From: Mycobacterium kyorinense
Lineage (GTDB): Bacteria > Actinomycetota > Actinomycetes > Mycobacteriales > Mycobacteriaceae
Assembly (NCBI RefSeq): GCF_001672775.1
Contig: NZ_LZKJ01000117.1
Span: 1-50,939 of the forward strand
Length of the DNA stretch: 50,939 nt
Direction of reading: 5' to 3'
Under the pieces are notes generated by a model. That model was given only the letters and a program-made list of their open reading frames with translations. It was not told where the DNA came from and did not search any database. The first letter of the stretch is position 1. Every line of letters begins with the position of its first letter. Made by a program: the position numbers and the translations under genes. Shown here one piece after another: positions 1 through 8,719 of this stretch.

Positions 1-183
1 TGGGACTGCTTCGGTGGACTGGTCGACATGCCGAACATGACCCGCATCGCCGACCGCGGGGTGCGACTGTCGCAGTTCCACACCACGGCGCTGTGCTCGC
101 CGACGCGAGCGGCGCTGCTGACTGGTCGCAACGCCACCACGGTGGGCATGGCCACCATCGAGGAATTCACCGACGGGTTCCCC
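1..183 (+). pseudogene. Displaced inner piece of the same arylsulfatase
   Basis: Reading frame 1 of the plus strand encodes WDCFGGLVDMPNMTRIADRG and continues into HTTALCSPTRAALLTGR and EEFTDGFPNC. This is the active-site region of a sulfatase: CSPTR carries the Cys that becomes formylglycine, and LTGR is part of the family signature. It overlaps the 72 residues encoded at 184-401 and continues them, but in the opposite orientation. Together the two pieces give about 108 residues of one protein. There is no start or end here. It is listed so that the fragment is not taken for a separate gene. Confidence 0.75.
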
Positions 184-260
184 AACTGCGACAGTCGCAC
201 CCCGCGGTCGGCGATGCGGGTCATGTTCGGCATGTCGACCAGTCCACCGAAGCAGTCCCA
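1..260. repeat. Perfect 77-bp inverted repeat at the window edge, probable fold-back artefact
   Basis: Bases 1-77 are the exact reverse complement of 184-260, with position sums constant at 261. The intervening 78-183 is not symmetrical. Both arms encode the same stretch of an arylsulfatase gene. The inner ends of the arms, around 64-77 and 184-197, look like a 14-bp inverted repeat that the intact gene itself would contain, which would let a read, an extension product or an assembler fold back there. Because one arm runs to the first base of the window, I infer a chimeric contig end. A real inversion is the alternative. Confidence 0.9.
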
Positions 261-401
261 GGTGGCGATGCCGACGTCGTCCCACACCAAATACAGGACG
301 TTCGGGGCGTTTTCCTGTGCGGTCGGCGCGGCGAACGGTCCCCAATCCGGCTCCGAGTCACGAATATCCAGGGCGATTTTGCCGTTGAACTCACTCGACA
401 T
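184..401 (-). CDS. atsA: Arylsulfatase, N-terminal fragment (AtsA-like), cut at the fold-back
   Basis: From the ATG at 399-401 the minus strand reads 72 residues of a type I sulfatase N-terminus. They include the segment LYLVWDDVG, whose paired aspartates bind calcium in this family, followed by WDCFGGLVDMPN and RGVRLSQ. Sulfatases of this family hydrolyse sulfate esters with a formylglycine made from the Cys of CxPxR. The next expected residues (FHTTALCSPTR) are not on this strand but lie on the plus strand at 76-108, so the frame is broken at 184. The gene lies directly downstream of the S10 operon, as atsA (Rv0711) does in M. tuberculosis from memory. The start is chosen because it precedes the family-typical FNGKI/LDIRDSEPDWGP opening. 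I think the gene is intact in the organism and damaged only in the assembly. Confidence 0.8.
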
Positions 402-431
402 CGCTGTGACTATACGCCGAGGCGCATACCC

Positions 432-467
432 AAAAGCCCCCATTCCGCATGGGAATTGAGGGCTTTG
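432..467 (-). terminator. Intrinsic terminator of the S10 operon
   Basis: The 7-bp stem AAAGCCC (433-439) pairs with GGGCTTT (460-466), and inner bases ATTCC (442-446) and GGAAT (452-456) also pair. On the minus strand the hairpin lies 19 bases past the rpsQ stop and ends in CTTTT, so it fits rho-independent termination. Confidence 0.75.
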
Positions 468-485
468 GATGCGGTTGCGGGACGG

Positions 486-866
486 CTACTTGGCCTTCTC
501 CAGGATGTCCACCAGCCGCCAGCGCTTGGTAGCCGACAACGGGCGTGTCTCCATCAGCGAGACCCGGTCGCCGATGCCGGCGATACCGTTCTCGTCGTGC
601 GCCTTGACCTTTGTGGTGGTGCGGATGATCTTGCCGTAGAGCGGGTGGCGCACCCGATCTTCCAACTCGACCACGATGGTCTTCTGCATCTTGTCGCTCA
701 CCACGTAGCCGATGCGGGTCTTCCGCCTGCCCCGCGGCTTCGGGGTGCGCGGAGTGTGCTTGGGGCCCTTTTCCTTCTGGGCAGCATCGTTGGATGCGGC
801 ACTTTTCGGAGCGGACTTAGCGGCCTTCTTCGGCGCAGCCTTGGCGCCGGTTTTCGCCTCTGCCAT
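486..866 (-). CDS. rpsQ: 30S ribosomal protein S17
   Basis: S17 is a primary 16S rRNA-binding protein of the small subunit. The protein has 126 residues. The S17 core starts near residue 49 ([21 protein letters not shown]) and continues through [19 protein letters not shown] and [28 protein letters not shown]. The first 48 residues are an Ala/Lys/Pro-rich extension ([15 protein letters not shown]), which mycobacterial S17 has and E. coli S17 (about 84 residues) lacks. The ATG overlaps the rpmC stop by one base (TAATG), so translation is probably coupled. It is the last gene of the S10 operon and a terminator follows. The basic low-complexity extension is probably disordered. Confidence 0.97.
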   Translation of the reverse strand: MAEAKTGAKAAPKKAAKSAPKSAASNDAAQKEKGPKHTPRTPKPRGRRKTRIGYVVSDKMQKTIVVELEDRVRHPLYGKIIRTTTKVKAHDENGIAGIGDRVSLMETRPLSATKRWRLVDILEKAK

Positions 867-1108
867 TACGATTCCTCATCTTCAGCACCATCGGGGCCCG
901 ATGCCAGGCCGAGTTCACGTTCGCGGAGCACGGTGTAGATCCGCGCGATTTCATGACGCACCGTGCGGAGCCGACGGTTGTTGGTGAGCTGTCCGGTCGC
1001 CATCTGGAAGCGCAAGTTGAACAGCTCTTCCTTCGATTCGCGCAACCGCTCGATCAACTCTTCCTCGGTGAGCTCGCGCAGTTCGCCAGCGGAAACTCCC
1101 ACTGCCAT
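866..1108 (-). CDS. rpmC: 50S ribosomal protein L29
   Basis: L29 is a small helical protein near the peptide exit tunnel of the large subunit, at the site where trigger factor and SRP dock. It has 80 residues. The core [32 protein letters not shown] and the [21 protein letters not shown] helix are all visible. An acidic tail (DGAEDEES) follows, as in mycobacteria. A longer frame reaches 1252, but that would run through rplP. The ATG at 1106-1108 sits on the rplP stop (TGATG, one shared base) and gives the usual MAVGVS start. It is coupled to rplP upstream and rpsQ downstream. Confidence 0.96.
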   Translation of the reverse strand: MAVGVSAGELRELTEEELIERLRESKEELFNLRFQMATGQLTNNRRLRTVRHEIARIYTVLRERELGLASGPDGAEDEES

Positions 1109-1524
1109 CAGAACTGCTCCTCTCGGGTGACGATGCGTGCCTTGATCGGCAACTTGTGAATTGCCCGGGTAAGCGCGGCCCGGGCGATCGACTCGTTCGG
1201 GTAGCTGAGCTCGAAGAGCACCCGGCCTGGCTTGACGTTGGCGATCCACCATTCCGGCGAGCCCTTACCCGAGCCCATTCGGGTCTCGGCGGGCTTCTTG
1301 GTCAGCGGCCGGTCCGGGAAAATGTTGATCCACACCTTGCCGCCACGCTTGATGTGCCGGTTGATGGCGATACGAGCGGACTCGATCTGCCGGTTGGTGA
1401 TGTAGGCGTGCTCAAGGGCCTGGATGCCGTAGTCGCCGAAGCTCACCGTGGTGCCGCCGCTGGCGATGCCACGCTGGCGGGGGTGGTGCTGCTTGCGGTG
1501 CTTGACCTTACGGGGAATCAACAT
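1108..1524 (-). CDS. rplP: 50S ribosomal protein L16
   Basis: L16 binds 23S rRNA near the A-site and helps position tRNA. The 138-residue length is typical. The start [19 protein letters not shown], the middle [20 protein letters not shown], the loop [20 protein letters not shown] and [18 protein letters not shown] are family hallmarks. The ATG lies three bases after the rpsC stop, and the stop overlaps the rpmC start by one base, so the gene sits in a tightly packed translational array. Confidence 0.98.
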   Translation of the reverse strand: MLIPRKVKHRKQHHPRQRGIASGGTTVSFGDYGIQALEHAYITNRQIESARIAINRHIKRGGKVWINIFPDRPLTKKPAETRMGSGKGSPEWWIANVKPGRVLFELSYPNESIARAALTRAIHKLPIKARIVTREEQF

Positions 1525-1527
1525 GAT

Positions 1528-2935
<1,408 letters not shown>

Positions 2936-2939
<4 letters not shown>

Positions 2940-3217
2940 CGCCGCTTGGCTTTCCGGTCGTCTTTGATGTGTCCCTTGAAGGTGCGTGTCGGTGCGAACT
3001 CGCCGAGTTTGTGCCCCACCATCGCCTCGGTGATGAACACCGGCACATGCTTACGTCCGTCGTGCACGGCGAACGTGTGGCCGATGAAGTCCGGGATGAT
3101 GGTCGACCGCCGCGACCAGGTCTTGATGACCTGCTTGGTGTTCTTCTCGTTCTGCGCGTCGACCTTTTTCAGTAGGTGATCGTCGACGAACGGACCCTTC
3201 TTCAGGCTGCGTGGCAT
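2936..3217 (-). CDS. rpsS: 30S ribosomal protein S19
   Basis: S19 sits in the head of the small subunit and contacts the A-site finger of 23S rRNA. At 93 residues it has the normal length. The features are [53 protein letters not shown] and [18 protein letters not shown], with a basic end. Its stop overlaps the rplV start by 4 bases, and it begins 9 bases after the rplB stop. Confidence 0.98.
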
Positions 3218-3226
3218 CGGCTACTC

Positions 3227-4066
3227 CTAGCGGTGCTTCTTGCCGGTGCGCCGGCGTCGGACGATGAGCTTGTCACTGGGCTTGTGCGGCTTGCGGGTAC
3301 GTCCCTCGGGCCTGCCCCACGGGCTGACCGGGTGACGCCCACCGGACGTCTTACCCTCACCACCGCCGTGCGGGTGGTCGACGGGGTTCATCACCACACC
3401 GCGCACCGACGGGCGCTTGCCCTTCCAGCGCATCCGGCCGGCTTTACCCCAGTTGATGTTGGCCTGTTCGGCGTTGCCTACCTCGCCGACGGTGGCGCGG
3501 CAGCGCACGTCGACCCGGCGGATCTCGCCGCTGGGCATCCGCAGCGACGCGTAGGTGCCCTCTTTGCCGAGCAACTGGATGCTCGACCCCGCCGAGCGGG
3601 CCAGCTTGGCACCTCCGCCCGGTCGCAGCTCCACGGCGTGGATCAACGTACCGGCCGGGATGTTGCGCAGCGGAAGGTTATTGCCCGGCTTGATGTCGGC
3701 GTTGGCGCCCGACTCCACCACATCGCCCTGCGAGAGTCCCTGCGGTGCAATGATGTAACGCTTCTCACCGTCGAGATAATGAAGCAGTGCAATCCTCGCG
3801 GTGCGGTTCGGGTCGTATTCGATGTGCGCGACCTTTGCGTTGACACCGTCCTTGTCGTTGCGGCGAAAGTCGATCACCCGGTAGGCACGTTTGTGCCCGC
3901 CGCCCTTGTGGCGAGTGGTGATTCGGCCGTGCGCGTTGCGCCCGCCGCGTCCGTGCAGCGGGCGCACCAACGACTTCTCCGGAGTCGAACGAGTGATCTC
4001 GGAGAAATCGGAGACGCTGGCACCGCGACGACCCGGAGTCGTCGGCTTGTACTTGCGAATTCCCAT
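3227..4066 (-). CDS. rplB: 50S ribosomal protein L2
   Basis: L2 is needed for subunit joining and lies close to the peptidyl transferase centre. It has 279 residues. Visible blocks are [61 protein letters not shown], the SH3-like [20 protein letters not shown], and the C-terminal [29 protein letters not shown]. The His in DHPHGGG corresponds to the conserved L2 His (229 in E. coli). The ATG lies 25 bases from the rplW stop. Confidence 0.98.
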   Translation of the reverse strand: MGIRKYKPTTPGRRGASVSDFSEITRSTPEKSLVRPLHGRGGRNAHGRITTRHKGGGHKRAYRVIDFRRNDKDGVNAKVAHIEYDPNRTARIALLHYLDGEKRYIIAPQGLSQGDVVESGANADIKPGNNLPLRNIPAGTLIHAVELRPGGGAKLARSAGSSIQLLGKEGTYASLRMPSGEIRRVDVRCRATVGEVGNAEQANINWGKAGRMRWKGKRPSVRGVVMNPVDHPHGGGEGKTSGGRHPVSPWGRPEGRTRKPHKPSDKLIVRRRRTGKKHR

Positions 4067-4091
4067 GTCTGTTAAGTCTCTCTATCCTCGA

Positions 4092-4394
4092 CTACGCCGG
4101 TGCCCCGAACAGGTCGATCGGCTTGCTGCCCGGCACCAGCGTGACGATGGCGCGCTTGGTGTCCTTACGTTTGCCGTATCCGGTCCGGGTGCGCTTGCGC
4201 TTACCTTGCCGGTTCGCGGTGTTCACCGCGGCCACCTTGACCGAGAAGATCTTCTCGATCGCGATCTTGATTTGCGTCTTGTTCGAATCAGGATGCACCA
4301 GAAACGTGTAGACGTTGTCGTCGATCAGCCCGTAGGACTTCTCCGAGATGACCGGCGCCAAGATGATGTCGCGGGGATCAGTGATAGTCGCCAT
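4092..4394 (-). CDS. rplW: 50S ribosomal protein L23
   Basis: L23 is at the exit of the peptide tunnel and docks trigger factor and SRP. It has 100 residues. Motifs are [44 protein letters not shown] and [30 protein letters not shown]. The start overlaps the rplD stop by one base, so translation of rplD and rplW is probably coupled. Confidence 0.97.
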   Translation of the reverse strand: MATITDPRDIILAPVISEKSYGLIDDNVYTFLVHPDSNKTQIKIAIEKIFSVKVAAVNTANRQGKRKRTRTGYGKRKDTKRAIVTLVPGSKPIDLFGAPA

Positions 4395-5044
4395 CAGGCC
4401 GAAACCTCCTCGGGAGTGTTGGCCGCGATGTAGGCGTTGAGGGCCTCCACCGAAAACACCACGTCGTCGGCGCGCAACACGTCATAGGTGTTGAGCTGAT
4501 CGGGTGCCAGCACGTGCACACCCGGCAGGTTGCGCACGCTCTTGGCACCGGTCTCGTCGGTACGTCCGATCACCAGCAGCACTTGCTTGCGATCGGTGAG
4601 CGTGGCCAGAAAAGCCTTGGCGCTCTTGGTCGACGGCGTCTGCCCCGTCACCAGCTCACTGATCGCGTGGATGCGGTCGTTGCGGGCCCGGTCGGACAAC
4701 GCGCCGCGCAGCGCGGCGGCGATCATCTTCTTCGGGGTGCGCTGGCTGTAGTCGCGCGGCTTGGGGCCGTGCACAACGCCACCGCCGGTGAACTGCGGAG
4801 CACGTGTCGAGCCCTGGCGAGCCCGCCCGGTGCCCTTCTGCCGGTACGGCTTACGACCACCACCGCGTACCTCGCCGCGCGTCTTGGTCGAGTGCGTGCC
4901 CTGCCGCGCCGCCGCCCGCTGGGCGGTGACTACCTGGTGCATCAACGCGATATTCGCCGGCGCATCGAACAACTCGGCAGGCAACTCGACGGAGCCGCCC
5001 TTCTTGCCGTCCGGGGTCTTGACGTCAATCTTGATGCCAGCCAT
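4394..5044 (-). CDS. rplD: 50S ribosomal protein L4
   Basis: L4 reaches into the exit tunnel with an extended loop and in E. coli also represses its own S10 operon. The protein has 216 residues. The loop region is clear: [40 protein letters not shown] and [12 protein letters not shown]. After it come the globular parts [20 protein letters not shown] and [19 protein letters not shown]. One base is shared with rplC and one with rplW. The 258-base leader before rpsJ would be the place for any L4-type feedback, but I see no E. coli-like L4 target. Confidence 0.97.
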   Translation of the reverse strand: MAGIKIDVKTPDGKKGGSVELPAELFDAPANIALMHQVVTAQRAAARQGTHSTKTRGEVRGGGRKPYRQKGTGRARQGSTRAPQFTGGGVVHGPKPRDYSQRTPKKMIAAALRGALSDRARNDRIHAISELVTGQTPSTKSAKAFLATLTDRKQVLLVIGRTDETGAKSVRNLPGVHVLAPDQLNTYDVLRADDVVFSVEALNAYIAANTPEEVSA

Positions 5045-5697
5045 TACTTCTCACCTCGTTTGATCGCGCTGCGGACCACGACGAGTCCGCCGTTGCGGCC
5101 TGGGACCGCACCTTTGATCAGCAGCACGCCGTTCTCGGCATCGACCTTGTGCACCAACAGGTTCTGGGTGGTGACCCGATCGTTACCCATCCGCCCGGCC
5201 ATCCGGGTGCCCTTGAACACCCGTGCCGGCGTGGCGCAGCCACCGATCGAGCCCGGCCGGCGGTGCACCGCCTGAGCGCCGTGGCTGGCGCCCTGCCCGC
5301 GGAAACCGTGCCGCTTCATGGTCCCGGCAAAGCCCTTGCCCTTGGAGGTGCCGGTCACGTCGACATAGCTGCCGGCGGAAAAGATCTCGGCGGTCAACTC
5401 CTGGCCGACTTCGTATTCCGCTGTCCCGTCGGCGTCGTCGAGCCGCAACTCGGCCAGGTGCCGACGCGGGTTGACCCCGGCGGCAGCGTACTGACCGGTC
5501 AGCGGCTTGTTGACCTTCCGAGGACTGATTTCGCCGTAGGCCAACTGCACTGCGCTGTAGCCGTCACGCTCCGGTGTGCGGATTCGAGTCACCACGTTGG
5601 GTCCGGCCTTGACCACCGTCACCGGAACAACTCGGTTGTTGTCGTCGAACACCTGCGTCATGCCCAGCTTGGTGCCCAGAATGCCTCTTCTCGCCAT
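5044..5697 (-). CDS. rplC: 50S ribosomal protein L3
   Basis: L3 is an early-assembly 23S-binding protein close to the peptidyl transferase centre, and changes in it can affect linezolid response in mycobacteria (family knowledge). It has 217 residues. [19 protein letters not shown] opens the protein, and [20 protein letters not shown] followed by [33 protein letters not shown] forms the central loop. I note the Cys in GGCATPARV. In M. tuberculosis Cys154 is the wild-type residue at the linezolid C154R site, so this looks wild type. The gene starts 14 bases after rpsJ. Confidence 0.97.
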   Translation of the reverse strand: MARRGILGTKLGMTQVFDDNNRVVPVTVVKAGPNVVTRIRTPERDGYSAVQLAYGEISPRKVNKPLTGQYAAAGVNPRRHLAELRLDDADGTAEYEVGQELTAEIFSAGSYVDVTGTSKGKGFAGTMKRHGFRGQGASHGAQAVHRRPGSIGGCATPARVFKGTRMAGRMGNDRVTTQNLLVHKVDAENGVLLIKGAVPGRNGGLVVVRSAIKRGEK

Positions 5698-5711
5698 TGC
5701 TCGCCGATCTC

Positions 5712-6017
5712 CTACTGGATGTTGACGTCGACGCTGGCCGGCAGATCGATACGCATCAGCGCATCAACGGTCTTCGGCGTCGGATCGAGGATGTCGATCA
5801 ACCGTTTGTGCGTGCGCATTTCGAAGTGCTCCCGCGAGTCCTTGTATTTGTGCGGAGAGCGAATGACGCAGTACACGTTCTTCTCAGTCGGCAGCGGCAC
5901 CGGTCCGACCACGCTGGCGCCGGTCCGGACGACCGTCTCGACAATTTTGCGCGCCGAGGCGTCAATGGCCTCGTGGTCGTAGGCCTTGAGCCTGATGCGG
6001 ATCTTCTGTCCCGCCAC
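5712..6017 (-). CDS. rpsJ: 30S ribosomal protein S10 (NusE), first gene of the S10 operon
   Basis: S10 works in the 30S head and, as NusE, pairs with NusB in antitermination. The length of 101 residues is normal. The sequence runs [43 protein letters not shown], then the [38 protein letters not shown] end. The start is GTG with AGGAGA four bases upstream (minus strand AGGAGAAGCGTGG), which decides it over internal codons. It is the first gene of an 11-gene unit running to rpsQ, all on one strand and mostly overlapping. Confidence 0.98.
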   Translation of the reverse strand: MAGQKIRIRLKAYDHEAIDASARKIVETVVRTGASVVGPVPLPTEKNVYCVIRSPHKYKDSREHFEMRTHKRLIDILDPTPKTVDALMRIDLPASVDVNIQ

Positions 6018-6275
6018 GCTTCTCCTACCTCACTCTCCAATGTCCGGACCCGGTGTCCCGCAGCGCGTCGATCGATCCGTGATCGATCTGGCGTCGCGCC
6101 GGATGTTGCGCCGCTGTTTACCTGTCGTGGTCCACCGGCCCCCGCGGTCGGGTGTGTCGCCCGCACGCAGCCTGGTCCGCGGCCGAAATTGGTCGCGTTC
6201 CGAGGATGGGACCGGACGCGCCCGTCTGGGCGCCGGTCGTATGCCCGGCCAGGCGCGAACCCGGCCCAAGGCAAC
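6018..6275 (-). promoter_or_regulatory. Long 5' leader of the S10 operon with a motif shared with the rpsL leader
   Basis: About 260 bases lie between the predicted promoter and rpsJ, with no supported gene. Plus-strand bases 6141-6160 (CCCGCGGTCGGGTGTGTCGC) match 27282-27301 in the rpsL leader at 19 of 20 positions, in the same orientation relative to the gene. On the transcript the element contains CCCG-ACCG-CGGG, a short hairpin. Both leaders belong to ribosomal protein operons, which suggests a common control element. The function is unknown to me. Confidence 0.55.
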
Positions 6276-6281
6276 CTGAAC

Positions 6282-6310
6282 AGTATGCCCCAGATCGGGT
6301 TGGTGGCCAA
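6282..6310 (-). promoter_or_regulatory. Candidate promoter of the S10 operon
   Basis: On the minus strand TTGGCC (6310-6305) is followed after 17 bases by CATACT (6287-6282), a fair SigA-type -35/-10 pair. It would give a leader of about 258 bases. No other pair of this quality stands out in 6018-6434. Confidence 0.4.
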
Positions 6311-6408
6311 ATCCTCGGCGGTGACCTCCGGGGCGGCTTGACTCTGCGCGTACCACGGCAAAGTGCGAGTGCCCCGCCTGGTGGACGCAGAGTCACCGAC
6401 GCAGCCAT

Positions 6409-6424
6409 CTTACTGAAGAGTAAG
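6409..6424. promoter_or_regulatory. Inverted repeat CTTACT-GAAG-AGTAAG upstream of the DUF4442 gene
   Basis: A perfect 6-bp inverted repeat with a 4-base spacer ends 10 bases before the ATG at 6435. Its size and place fit a TetR-type operator controlling the DUF4442 gene. I do not know the regulator. Confidence 0.4.
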
Positions 6425-6434
6425 GTAGCCGGTC

Positions 6435-6911
6435 ATGGCAGCTTCGACCAGCACCTACCAGGCGTGGAAGCGGCTGTCGGGGCGACCGGGTGGCACTCGG
6501 TTGTTCTCGGCGGCCGCGATGGCGCGAGTCCCCTACTTCGTCTCGGTGCTGCCACATGTGGTGCGCATGCAGCCGGGCCTGGCCGAGGTGCGGGTGCCCA
6601 AGTGGGTATTCGTCTACAACCATCTGCACACCGTGCATGCGATCGCGTGCTGCAACGCCGCCGAGGTTGCGATGGGGATGCTGATGGAAGCCACCGTGCC
6701 GCGCAGCCATCGCTGGATCCCCAAGTCGATGAGTGTGCAGTACCTGGAGAAGGCGACGACGTCGCTGCGGGCGGTGGCCCGGCTTGATCCGCCGGCCTTC
6801 GACCAGATCACCGACGGCGTCGAGCTCGTGGTGCCCGTCAGCGTCACCGACCGCAGCGGCGTCGAGGTCGTGCACGCCGACATCACCACCTGGGTGACGC
6901 CCGCGCGCTGA
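6435..6911 (+). CDS. DUF4442 hotdog-fold protein, possible acyl-CoA thioesterase
   Basis: The protein has 158 residues. I recognise the DUF4442 pattern: RLFSAAAMARVPYF near 22-35, then HLHTVHAIACCNAAEVAMGM near 63-82, which resembles the central helix of hotdog thioesterases, then VPRSHRWIPKSMSVQYLEKA and a final beta strand VVHADITTWV. DUF4442 proteins are grouped with the PaaI/YiiD hotdog thioesterases, but a substrate cannot be read from sequence. It stands alone between the S10 promoter and a convergent carboxylesterase, 26 bases from the latter's end. The small operator-like repeat in front suggests its own regulation. I am sure it is a gene and only moderately sure of enzyme class. Confidence 0.8.
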   Translation: MAASTSTYQAWKRLSGRPGGTRLFSAAAMARVPYFVSVLPHVVRMQPGLAEVRVPKWVFVYNHLHTVHAIACCNAAEVAMGMLMEATVPRSHRWIPKSMSVQYLEKATTSLRAVARLDPPAFDQITDGVELVVPVSVTDRSGVEVVHADITTWVTPAR

Positions 6912-6937
6912 TGCCACCTACTCCACTGGGGGCGGGC

Positions 6938-8554
6938 TCATGATCTGCCTTTCAGCGTCGCCCAGAACGCGCATTGGTGGTCGCCCTCGAAGGTGGTGGT
7001 GATCCTGCTGCCGTCGGGACGCAACGACATCCATGGGGCGTGATCGCCACTTAGCTTGGGCCACTCGGGTTGACCGACGGCCTTTGGCGTGCCCGTGCTC
7101 ACGAACTGGCTCCAGTAGGCGATCATCTGGTCGGACAGCGCACGCTGAGCCGGATTCAGGGGCGGGGCGCCCCCGACATTGAACAGGTACCGCAACTCTA
7201 GCGAGTGGCTGGCACCGACCGGAAAAGGCGCGTGCCGCAACGAGTCCGGCGCCGGCGCATGCGGATCGTCGAACTCGTAGGCATAGACCGGCGCGTTACG
7301 GCTCAATGCGACCGCCATTCGGTCGGCGACGCATGAGAAGACGCCGTCGGTGACCGCCGCGGAGTAGGCAAGCGACACGTCCCCGCCATAGCGATCCGGT
7401 GGATAGTGCGCCAGCACGCCACGACCGTCGGCGCCGAAAATGTCGGCCAGCACAGCAGGATATTCGGCGCTGGTGACGCCGTGGTTCCGGCGCGCGTACC
7501 GCAGCGCGGCGAACATGGTGAACTCGTCATGGTTGACGCCGATCAACACCGGGACCCGGGCGGCCCGCCCGCCGCCGAACGCCGCAATGGGACCGACCGG
7601 TAGCACCCCGGTGCCGACGACCGGCCCGCTCAACGCGTTGGCGTCGCCGATGTGGGTGTACCAGGGCGGTCGAGACAGCGCCGTCGCAGGCAGCGCTCCC
7701 AGACACTGCGCAGCGGCGGCCGGATCGGGGCAGCCCACCGACGCCGCGTAATCCAGGCTGATGCGTTGGGCGGTCGCCAGGTCGGGCTGTGCCTGACACG
7801 GCGCGCTTTGGATGATCGCCGCGCGGAACAGGCCCGCCGATCCAGGTGCCGCCAAGTGATCGCACACCGACATGCCGCCTGCAGACTCGCCGGCAATGGT
7901 CACCTTGGCCGGATCGCCACCAAAGGCGGTGATGTTGTCTCGAACCCAGCGCAGCGCGGCCTGCTGGTCGGCGAGCCCGTAGTTGCCCACGTCGGCGGGG
8001 GCGCCCAGCGACGGGTGGGCGAGGAATCCGAGTGCCCCCAGCCGGTAGTTGAGCGTGACGACGACGATGTGGCCCTTGGCGGCCAACCACCGCGCGTTGT
8101 AGATGTCGCCACTGCCGTTGACGAAGCCGCCCCCGTGAATCCACACCATCACTGGGCGCTTGTCGGCTCGGCCCCCTGTGGGCGTCCACACGTTGAGGGT
8201 GAGGCAGCTTTCGTTGGTCTTCCCCGAGCGGGTCTCCTGAATGCATTGCGGGCCAGGTTTGGTGGCGTTCAGCGTCCCGGGCCAGCGCGCCGCCGGCTGC
8301 GGCGGCTGCCACCTCAGCGCACCAACCGGCGGTGCCGCATATGGAATGCCTTGGAATAGCCGGTAATCGGCAGCAACAAGCCCACGCATCGAACCCACCG
8401 GGGTGCGCACAACGGCAGCATCTAGCGGCCCGGCATACGCGGGCGCCGACCCGTTCGGCACCGCGCTACCGCCATGGCCGCAGCCGGCCACGACCATCGC
8501 CGCCACCAGCAGTGCGGCGCGGACGCGGCCACGACGAAGCAATCGGCTCGACAC
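6938..8554 (-). CDS. Type-B carboxylesterase, predicted lipoprotein
   Basis: The protein has 538 residues. A basic N-terminus and hydrophobic stretch end in the lipobox VVAGC, so Cys25 is the likely lipidated residue and the mature enzyme is outside the membrane. The alpha/beta-hydrolase fold of type-B carboxylesterases follows: FQGIPYAAPPVGALRW near 67-82, the oxyanion loop HGGGF at 140-144, GESAGG with Ser224, NHDE with Glu344 as the acid, and GASHSLELRYLF with His450. All three catalytic positions are present. It should hydrolyse carboxylic esters; the natural substrate is unknown. M. tuberculosis has paralogues of this kind (LipT-like). It is divergent from the P450 gene (165 bases apart), so the two may share regulation. 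Confidence 0.9.
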   Translation of the reverse strand: MSSRLLRRGRVRAALLVAAMVVAGCGHGGSAVPNGSAPAYAGPLDAAVVRTPVGSMRGLVAADYRLFQGIPYAAPPVGALRWQPPQPAARWPGTLNATKPGPQCIQETRSGKTNESCLTLNVWTPTGGRADKRPVMVWIHGGGFVNGSGDIYNARWLAAKGHIVVVTLNYRLGALGFLAHPSLGAPADVGNYGLADQQAALRWVRDNITAFGGDPAKVTIAGESAGGMSVCDHLAAPGSAGLFRAAIIQSAPCQAQPDLATAQRISLDYAASVGCPDPAAAAQCLGALPATALSRPPWYTHIGDANALSGPVVGTGVLPVGPIAAFGGGRAARVPVLIGVNHDEFTMFAALRYARRNHGVTSAEYPAVLADIFGADGRGVLAHYPPDRYGGDVSLAYSAAVTDGVFSCVADRMAVALSRNAPVYAYEFDDPHAPAPDSLRHAPFPVGASHSLELRYLFNVGGAPPLNPAQRALSDQMIAYWSQFVSTGTPKAVGQPEWPKLSGDHAPWMSLRPDGSRITTTFEGDHQCAFWATLKGRS

Positions 8555-8719
8555 AAGAGTTCAGCCTACGGATCTCTCAAAACCACTCCCGCAGATTTTG
8601 GGATGACGGACACTAAAAATCCCGGAGTCTTGTTGCCTGGCTGCTTTTCGGGCCGCTTGCGGCTCGCAGCGCCGCCGGGCGCACCCGTCGAGAGATCACG
8701 CCAGCAGGTGAGGAAGCCG

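Noticed and set aside
866..1252. Longer L29 starting at 1252
   Set aside because: The added 48 residues are out-of-frame L16 sequence. The ATG at 1108 overlaps the rplP stop as is normal in this operon.
8571..8697. 8-bp inverted repeat GATCTCTC/GAGAGATC around the esterase-P450 gap
   Set aside because: The arms are 111 bases apart, short, and one chance match of this size is expected in a gap plus flanks. No support for a mobile element end.
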